Part shown: positions 59,950 through 64,000 of the stretch, piece by piece
Layout of the letters: every line of letters starts with the position of its first letter
Position numbering within the stretch: the stretch's first letter is position 1
Assembly: GCF_003614975.1 (NCBI RefSeq)
Contig: NZ_QZWI01000011.1
Location: 1 to 64,000, forward strand
Direction: 5' to 3'
Origin: Rahnella bruchi
Lineage (GTDB): Bacteria; Pseudomonadota; Gammaproteobacteria; Enterobacterales; Enterobacteriaceae
Length of the DNA stretch: 64,000 nucleotides
Notes under the pieces: model-generated
What the model saw: only the letters and a program-made list of their open reading frames with translations
What the model was told of the DNA's origin: nothing
Database searches by the model: none
Made by a program: the position numbers and the translations under genes

Positions 59950-60681
59950 ATGCAGAAACTTCAGGGTAAGGTCGCCGTGATCACCGGCGGTAACAGCGGT
60001 ATCGGTTTTGCGATAGCACAGCGTTTTGTCAGTGAAGGTGCGTATGTTTTCATTATGGGACGACGTCAGGCGCAACTGGACGAGGCGCTGTCAGTGCTGG
60101 GGGAAAACGCAGAAGCAGTACAGGGAGATGTCACAAAGCCAGACGATTTAGCACGCCTTTTTGAGACGGTAAAAACCCGCAAAGGCAGGCTGGATATCCT
60201 GGTGCCGAATTCAGGAATTTCGGAATATGCGCCGTTGGAAGCGATTTCGGCAGAACACTTCGATCACATTTTCGGGATCAATGTCCGCGCCACATTGTTT
60301 ACCGTGCAGGCGGCAGTTGAACTGATGTCCGAAGGCGGGTCCATTGTAATGATTGGCTCAATTGCCGGTTTTATCGGCACAGCCGGTTATGGCGTTTATG
60401 GCGCGTCCAAGGCTGCAGTGCGTTCCTATTCTCGCACCTGGACACGTGAACTTTCGGGCAAAGGGATACGGGTTAATACGCTCAGCCCCGGCCCGATTGA
60501 TACGCCAATGTTTGATGATGTTTCTGATGAAGTCAGGAAAACGCTGACTGCACTTATCCCGCTGGGACGTTTGGGAAAACCGGAAGAAGTGGCGGCAGCT
60601 GCGCTTTTCCTTGCATCAGATGAAAGCAGCTACATCACCGGAGCCGAACTGTGCATCGACGGCGGTATGAGTCAGGTTTGA
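59950..60681 (+). CDS. Short-chain dehydrogenase/reductase
   Basis: 243 residues from ATG 59950 (AAGGG upstream; a longer frame from 59884 is unlikely). Cofactor motif 'TGGNSGIGFAIAQRF' (TGxxxGIG), 'NSGISEYAPL' (NAG-equivalent), catalytic 'GSIAGFIGTAGYGVYGASKAAVRSY' (Ser, YxxxK) and 'NTLSPGPIDTPMF' are all present; 'CIDGGMSQV' ends it. A classical cytosolic oxidoreductase, probably NADPH- or NADH-dependent; substrate unknown. Its expression is probably controlled by the divergent HxlR protein. Confidence 0.9.
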   Translation: MQKLQGKVAVITGGNSGIGFAIAQRFVSEGAYVFIMGRRQAQLDEALSVLGENAEAVQGDVTKPDDLARLFETVKTRKGRLDILVPNSGISEYAPLEAISAEHFDHIFGINVRATLFTVQAAVELMSEGGSIVMIGSIAGFIGTAGYGVYGASKAAVRSYSRTWTRELSGKGIRVNTLSPGPIDTPMFDDVSDEVRKTLTALIPLGRLGKPEEVAAAALFLASDESSYITGAELCIDGGMSQV

Positions 60682-60690
60682 GCAAAAAAA

Positions 60691-60712
60691 AACGACCTCC
60701 GGTGAGGTCGTT
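60691..60712 (+). terminator. Terminator after the SDR gene
   Basis: AACGACCTC (60691-60699), loop CGGT, GAGGTCGTT (60704-60712), followed by ATTGTT. Stem is perfect; an A-run precedes it, so it also serves the convergent gene at 60762. Confidence 0.88.
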
Positions 60713-60761
60713 ATTGTTCAAACTGAAAAGAATTGTCCGCAAAAAAATTATCTGCAAAGAC

Positions 60762-61439
60762 TTACCAGCGCAGTTTACGACCGGAATATTCCACGAAGTG
60801 ATGGCCGCCTTTACCCGATAACGCTTCGAACTGATCGACAATGCCGGTCGAACTTTCTTCAATGGTCAGGGTGGCATTTTCACCACCCATGTCGGTTTGC
60901 ACCCAGCCCGGATGCACGGAAAGCAGCGTCACTTCCTGTTTTTCTGTCTGTTCCTGCAAACCACGCGTCAGCATATTCAGCGCGGCTTTGCTGGCAGAAT
61001 AAAGCGGATATGTCGCCACTTCGTTCTCATTGAGGCTGGAAAGTTCAGACGTCATCAATGCCAGCACGCCGGTGCGGTGGTTTAACAGCGGCAACAATTG
61101 TGCGGCGCAACGGACAGGGGAGATGGCGTTAGTCAAAAACAGCTGAATGATTTCTTCATCGCTGGCCTGATGAATATCCTGGTGATCCGGACCAAACACG
61201 CCTGCATTCACAAAAATCAGATCAAAATGGCTGGCGGAGAGCGCGTCTTTTACCGCTTCCCGCGCTTCGGATTTATTGATGTCCAGTTTTACCCATTCAA
61301 CAGAGGCGGGGGCTTTTGCCGGAACGGCATCACGCGTCGTCGCTGTCACCTGCCAGCCGCGTTTTGTCAGTACGTCCACCACACCCAAACCGATACCGCG
61401 CGATGCGCCGATGATCAATGCTTTCTTAGAGTCAGTCAT
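60762..61439 (-). CDS. Short-chain dehydrogenase of the C-factor/sniffer-like type
   Basis: 225 residues from ATG 61439, which has AAGGA five bases upstream; an ATG six bases earlier sits directly on that site. 'ALIIGASRGIGLGVVDVL' is the cofactor motif, 'FVNAGVFGP' the NAG motif and 'YPLYSASKAALNMLTRGL' holds the YxxxK pair, followed by 'VHPGWVQTDMGGENATLTIEES', typical of this subfamily. Substrate unknown. The protein converges with the other SDR gene and is not closely similar to it. Confidence 0.85.
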   Translation of the reverse strand: MTDSKKALIIGASRGIGLGVVDVLTKRGWQVTATTRDAVPAKAPASVEWVKLDINKSEAREAVKDALSASHFDLIFVNAGVFGPDHQDIHQASDEEIIQLFLTNAISPVRCAAQLLPLLNHRTGVLALMTSELSSLNENEVATYPLYSASKAALNMLTRGLQEQTEKQEVTLLSVHPGWVQTDMGGENATLTIEESSTGIVDQFEALSGKGGHHFVEYSGRKLRW

Positions 61440-61655
61440 ATTCATCCTTTTGTAATCAATGCGTTAACATCAGTTTATTGTTTTCTTTAATTCCGTAAAT
61501 CTGTTTCGTGTTAATGGCAGTATGACGGTGCAACATGCCGACAACAATGGGCTGGAGTCTGATTTTCCCTGCCGAATTTTTAACCCAAACGCTTATAGCG
61601 GAAGTTATCGTGACTGAACTCCCAAAACTAAGACAAGTCACAGGATAATTATTTT

Positions 61656-61667
61656 GTAATCGATTAC
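61656..61667. promoter_or_regulatory. Operator GTAATCGATTAC, upstream copy before the sugar operon
   Basis: Perfect 12-base palindrome, extended TTTGTAATCGATTACTTT. Thirty bases separate it from the next identical site, about three helical turns, so a dimer of dimers could bind both. It sits over a plausible -35 region (TTGTAA). Confidence 0.75.
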
Positions 61668-61685
61668 TTTTTGAAGGTGATATTT

Positions 61686-61697
61686 GTAATCGATTAC
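61686..61697. promoter_or_regulatory. Operator GTAATCGATTAC, downstream copy before the sugar operon
   Basis: Same palindrome, extended TTGTAATCGATTACTTTA, which is identical over 18 bases to the minus-strand reading of the site before ydgJ (25928). It lies 17 bases before the transporter start, consistent with repression. Confidence 0.75.
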
Positions 61698-61713
61698 TTT
61701 ATGCGAGGCTAAA

Positions 61714-62955
61714 ATGATGTCATCATCAGAAAGTAGTGAAAAAAGTCATGTGCAATACCGGCTTCTGGTTCCGCGGTTATCGCTGATGATGTTTCTGCAA
61801 TTCTTCATCTGGGGCAGCTGGTCGGTGACGCTGGGGCTGGTGATGGCTAATCACAATATGTCGTTGCTGATCGGGGATGCTTTTTCGGCAGGGCCGATTG
61901 CCTCAATTTTGTCGCCGTTTGTGCTGGGGATGCTGGTGGACCGATTTTTCCCGTCGCAAAAAGTGATGGCGGTGATGCATCTGGCGGGGGCAGCGATCCT
62001 CTGGTTTGTTCCGCAGGCATTAATCAGCGAAAACGGCACGCTGCTGATAACCCTGCTGTTCGGTTACACCCTTTGTTATATGCCGACGCTGGCGCTGACC
62101 AACAATATTGCTTTTCACAGCCTGAAAAATATCGATAAAAGTTTTCCGGTCGTGCGCGTGTTCGGCACCATTGGGTGGATTGTGGCGGGGATCTTCATCG
62201 GTGTTACCGGCGTGTCGGCCAGCGTAAATATATTCTGGGTGGCAGCGATGTGTTCCGTGGTGCTGGCGGTTTACAGCCTGACCCTGCCGCATACGCCAGC
62301 GCCCGCCAAAGGACAGCCGGTTGCGTTACGCGATTTGCTGTGTGCCGATGCCTTTGCGTTACTTAAAACACGTCACTTTTTCGTGTTCTCCCTGTGCGCC
62401 ATGCTGATTTCAGTGCCTCTCGGTACTTACTATGCTTACACCGCATCGTATCTGGCGGACGTCGGGATAGGTGATGTCAGTACCGCGATGTCGTTCGGCC
62501 AGATGTCAGAAATCTTCTTTATGCTGGTCATTCCGCTGCTGTTCCGGCGCCTGGGCGTAAAGTACATGCTGCTGATCGGCATGCTGGCCTGGTTTGTGCG
62601 CTATGCCTTCTTTGCGCTGGGCGTCAGCGAAGAAGGCCGGTTCCTGCTGTATCTCGGTATCCTGCTGCACGGCGTGTGTTATGACTTCTTCTTTGTCGTC
62701 GGTTTTATTTATACCGACCGCGTTGCCGGGGCAAAGGTTAAAGGCCAGGCGCAGAGCATGATCGTGATGTTCACTTACGGTATCGGTATGTTGCTGGGCT
62801 CGCAGATTTCCGGCGCGCTTTACAACTATCTGGTTGCAGGGCAAACGCTGCCGCAGGCGTGGATAACGTTCTGGTGGATCCCGGCGATGTCAGCGGCGGT
62901 GATTGCGTTAATTTTCCTCTTCTCATTCCGTTATCAGGAAAGTGAGAAAGTCTGA
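61714..62955 (+). CDS. Nucleoside:H+ symporter-family (NHS) MFS transporter
   Basis: 413 residues (ATG 61714 or 61717; GAGG six bases upstream). Twelve membrane segments. 'MFLQFFIWGSWSVTLGLVM', 'GPIASILSPFVLGMLVDRFF', 'LTNNIAFHSLKNIDKSFPVVRVFGTIGWIVAGIFIG' and 'LHGVCYDFFFVVGFIYTDRVAG' are the NupG/XapB/YegT signature. Those proteins carry nucleosides with protons, but many in this branch serve sugar or polyol operons, like this one. It is the first gene of an operon with the sugar-phosphate isomerase-like protein (18-base gap), and two GTAATCGATTAC sites control it. Confidence 0.85.
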   Translation: MMSSSESSEKSHVQYRLLVPRLSLMMFLQFFIWGSWSVTLGLVMANHNMSLLIGDAFSAGPIASILSPFVLGMLVDRFFPSQKVMAVMHLAGAAILWFVPQALISENGTLLITLLFGYTLCYMPTLALTNNIAFHSLKNIDKSFPVVRVFGTIGWIVAGIFIGVTGVSASVNIFWVAAMCSVVLAVYSLTLPHTPAPAKGQPVALRDLLCADAFALLKTRHFFVFSLCAMLISVPLGTYYAYTASYLADVGIGDVSTAMSFGQMSEIFFMLVIPLLFRRLGVKYMLLIGMLAWFVRYAFFALGVSEEGRFLLYLGILLHGVCYDFFFVVGFIYTDRVAGAKVKGQAQSMIVMFTYGIGMLLGSQISGALYNYLVAGQTLPQAWITFWWIPAMSAAVIALIFLFSFRYQESEKV

Positions 62956-62972
62956 TTTCTTTTGGAGTTGCA

Positions 62973-64000
62973 ATGAAAACGATTAAAGGACCGGGCATTT
63001 TTTTGTCCCAATTCATCGGATCGGAACCGCCGTTTAATACCTTAGAGGGGCTGGCCGGATGGGCCGCCTCGCTCGGTTATAAAGCGTTGCAGGTACCTTG
63101 TAATCATCCGCACATTTTTGATCTGCAAAAGGCTGCCACCAGCCAGGCCTATTGTGACGAAATCACCGGGATGCTGGCGGGTCACGGACTGGTGATAAGC
63201 GAACTTTCCACGCATCTGGAAGGGCAGCTTATTGCTGTTCATCCGGCTTATGATCTGGCGTTTGACGGCTTTGCACCGGAGGCGGTGCGCGGTGATCCGA
63301 CGGCACGGCAGGCATGGGCAATCAATGCCTTAAAACAGGCGGCATCTGCCTCGCAAAAACTGGGGCTGAAAGCGCACGCGACGTTTTCCGGTTCACTGGC
63401 ATGGCCGTACTTTTATCCGTGGCCGCCGCATAATCAGGTTTTGTTAGAGGAAGCTTTTCAGGAACTGGCGCAACGCTGGCTGCCGGTTCTCGACTGTTTC
63501 GATGCGCATGGCGTGGACGTTTGTTTTGAAATACATCCGGGTGAAGACTTGCATGACGGTGCGACGTTTGAACATTTTCTGGCGCAGGTGAATCACCATC
63601 CGCGCTGCAATATTCTTTTCGACCCAAGCCATCTGCGCCTGCAACATATGGACTATCTGGCGTTTATCGACCGTTACCATGCGCGCATTAAAGCTTTCCA
63701 CGTGAAGGATGCCGAATTCGCCGCCAGCGGCCGCAGCGGTGTTTACGGCGGTTACCAGAACTGGGCCGACCGTGCCGGACGTTTCCGTTCGCCGGGGGAT
63801 GGCGATATCAATTTTAAAGGGATTTTCAGCAAGCTTGCGCAATACGATTACGACGGATGGGCGGTGCTGGAGTGGGAATGCTGCCTGAAAGACGGGGAAA
63901 CCGGCGCACGTGAAGGGGCTGAATTTATCCGCCGTAATATCATTCCCGTTGCTGACCGCGCGTTCGATGATTTTGCTGCCGGTGAAAACGACCGGGCCAG
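62973..64000 (+). CDS. Sugar-phosphate isomerase/epimerase-like TIM-barrel protein (runs off the window)
   Basis: Opens with ATG 62973 (GGAG seven bases upstream) and continues open to the window end, at least 342 codons; the stop is not seen. AP-endonuclease-2-like (xylose isomerase-type) TIM barrel: 'GIFLSQFIGSEPPFNTLEGLAGWAASLGYKALQVP', metal ligands in 'CFEIHPGEDLHDG' (Glu, His), 'ILFDPSHLRLQHMD' (Asp, His), 'IKAFHVKDAEF' (His, Asp) and 'WAVLEWECCLKDG' (Glu). Such enzymes isomerise or epimerise sugars, inosose or sugar acids. Co-transcribed with the transporter upstream and probably linked to YdgJ through the shared operator. Confidence 0.85.
   Translation, partial: MKTIKGPGIFLSQFIGSEPPFNTLEGLAGWAASLGYKALQVPCNHPHIFDLQKAATSQAYCDEITGMLAGHGLVISELSTHLEGQLIAVHPAYDLAFDGFAPEAVRGDPTARQAWAINALKQAASASQKLGLKAHATFSGSLAWPYFYPWPPHNQVLLEEAFQELAQRWLPVLDCFDAHGVDVCFEIHPGEDLHDGATFEHFLAQVNHHPRCNILFDPSHLRLQHMDYLAFIDRYHARIKAFHVKDAEFAASGRSGVYGGYQNWADRAGRFRSPGDGDINFKGIFSKLAQYDYDGWAVLEWECCLKDGETGAREGAEFIRRNIIPVADRAFDDFAAGENDRA

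Noticed and set aside
1-64000. CRISPR array, tRNA or rRNA genes, integrase or insertion sequence
   Set aside because: None seen: no regularly spaced repeats, no cloverleaf-like sequences noticed, no transposase or integrase frame.

Overview
The window is chromosomal DNA of a Gram-negative enterobacterium. Close homologues of E. coli genes (kup, mntP, umuD, mtr, mntR, ydgJ, pdxI, ybjI/ybjJ) sit beside a SitABCD/YfeABCD manganese/iron importer and genus-specific operons. I infer Enterobacterales, probably Yersiniaceae (Rahnella, Serratia and relatives). This rests on recalled protein similarity; no search was run. I see no rRNA, tRNA, CRISPR array, insertion sequence or integrase.

Layout. Positions 1-4950 are a patchy accessory stretch: small enzymes, several copies of a palindromic repeat, a T4-lysozyme/pesticin-like fragment facing a possible periplasmic immunity protein, a thymidylate-kinase-like protein and a LysR remnant. 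PdxI-like aldo/keto reductase and a divergent LysR regulator follow (5.0-6.9 kb). From 15.8 down to 6.9 kb a tightly overlapping minus-strand operon encodes a Ser-type sulfatase, its radical-SAM maturase, a MoxR ATPase and DUF58/DUF4381/BatA/BatB-TPR/BatD proteins. Beside it lie a FadL-type porin and, divergently, an operon of secreted HAD phosphatase, beta-barrel, two Omp85-like proteins and DUF4056 (16-23 kb), then two tandem secreted paralogues.

24-41 kb holds mntP, an SOS-controlled umuD without umuC, ydgJ, kup, two envelope lipoproteins, hydrolase/LysR pair, a polar amino-acid ABC importer, a serine hydrolase, an hcp with an early TGA stop followed by a possible T6SS cargo gene, and a ROK-regulator/ybjJ/ybjI unit. 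41-46 kb is mntR divergent from sitABCD. 46-50.5 kb is a LacI-controlled PTS/SIS sugar operon preceded by a 50-bp perfect palindrome. 50.5-64 kb contains mtr, a 560-nt gene-free stretch that looks like a structured RNA gene, pirin, an ABC-F protein with a leader peptide, MFS carriers, a TetR/hydrolase pair with matching operators, SDRs with an HxlR regulator, and the start of a sugar-catabolic operon.

How genes connect. Manganese: MntR with a clear operator before sitA, SitABCD for uptake, MntP for efflux. Sugar: ydgJ and the 61.7-kb MFS/isomerase operon carry the same 18-nt operator although 36 kb apart, so they probably form one regulon. Envelope: the sulfatase/MoxR/Bat operon and the outer-membrane operon are adjacent and could be one undescribed surface-related system. 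The main hunt results are that envelope cluster, the 52.9-53.5 kb candidate RNA, the 50-bp palindrome that includes a ribosome binding site, the shared operator, and the Hcp/lysozyme remnants.
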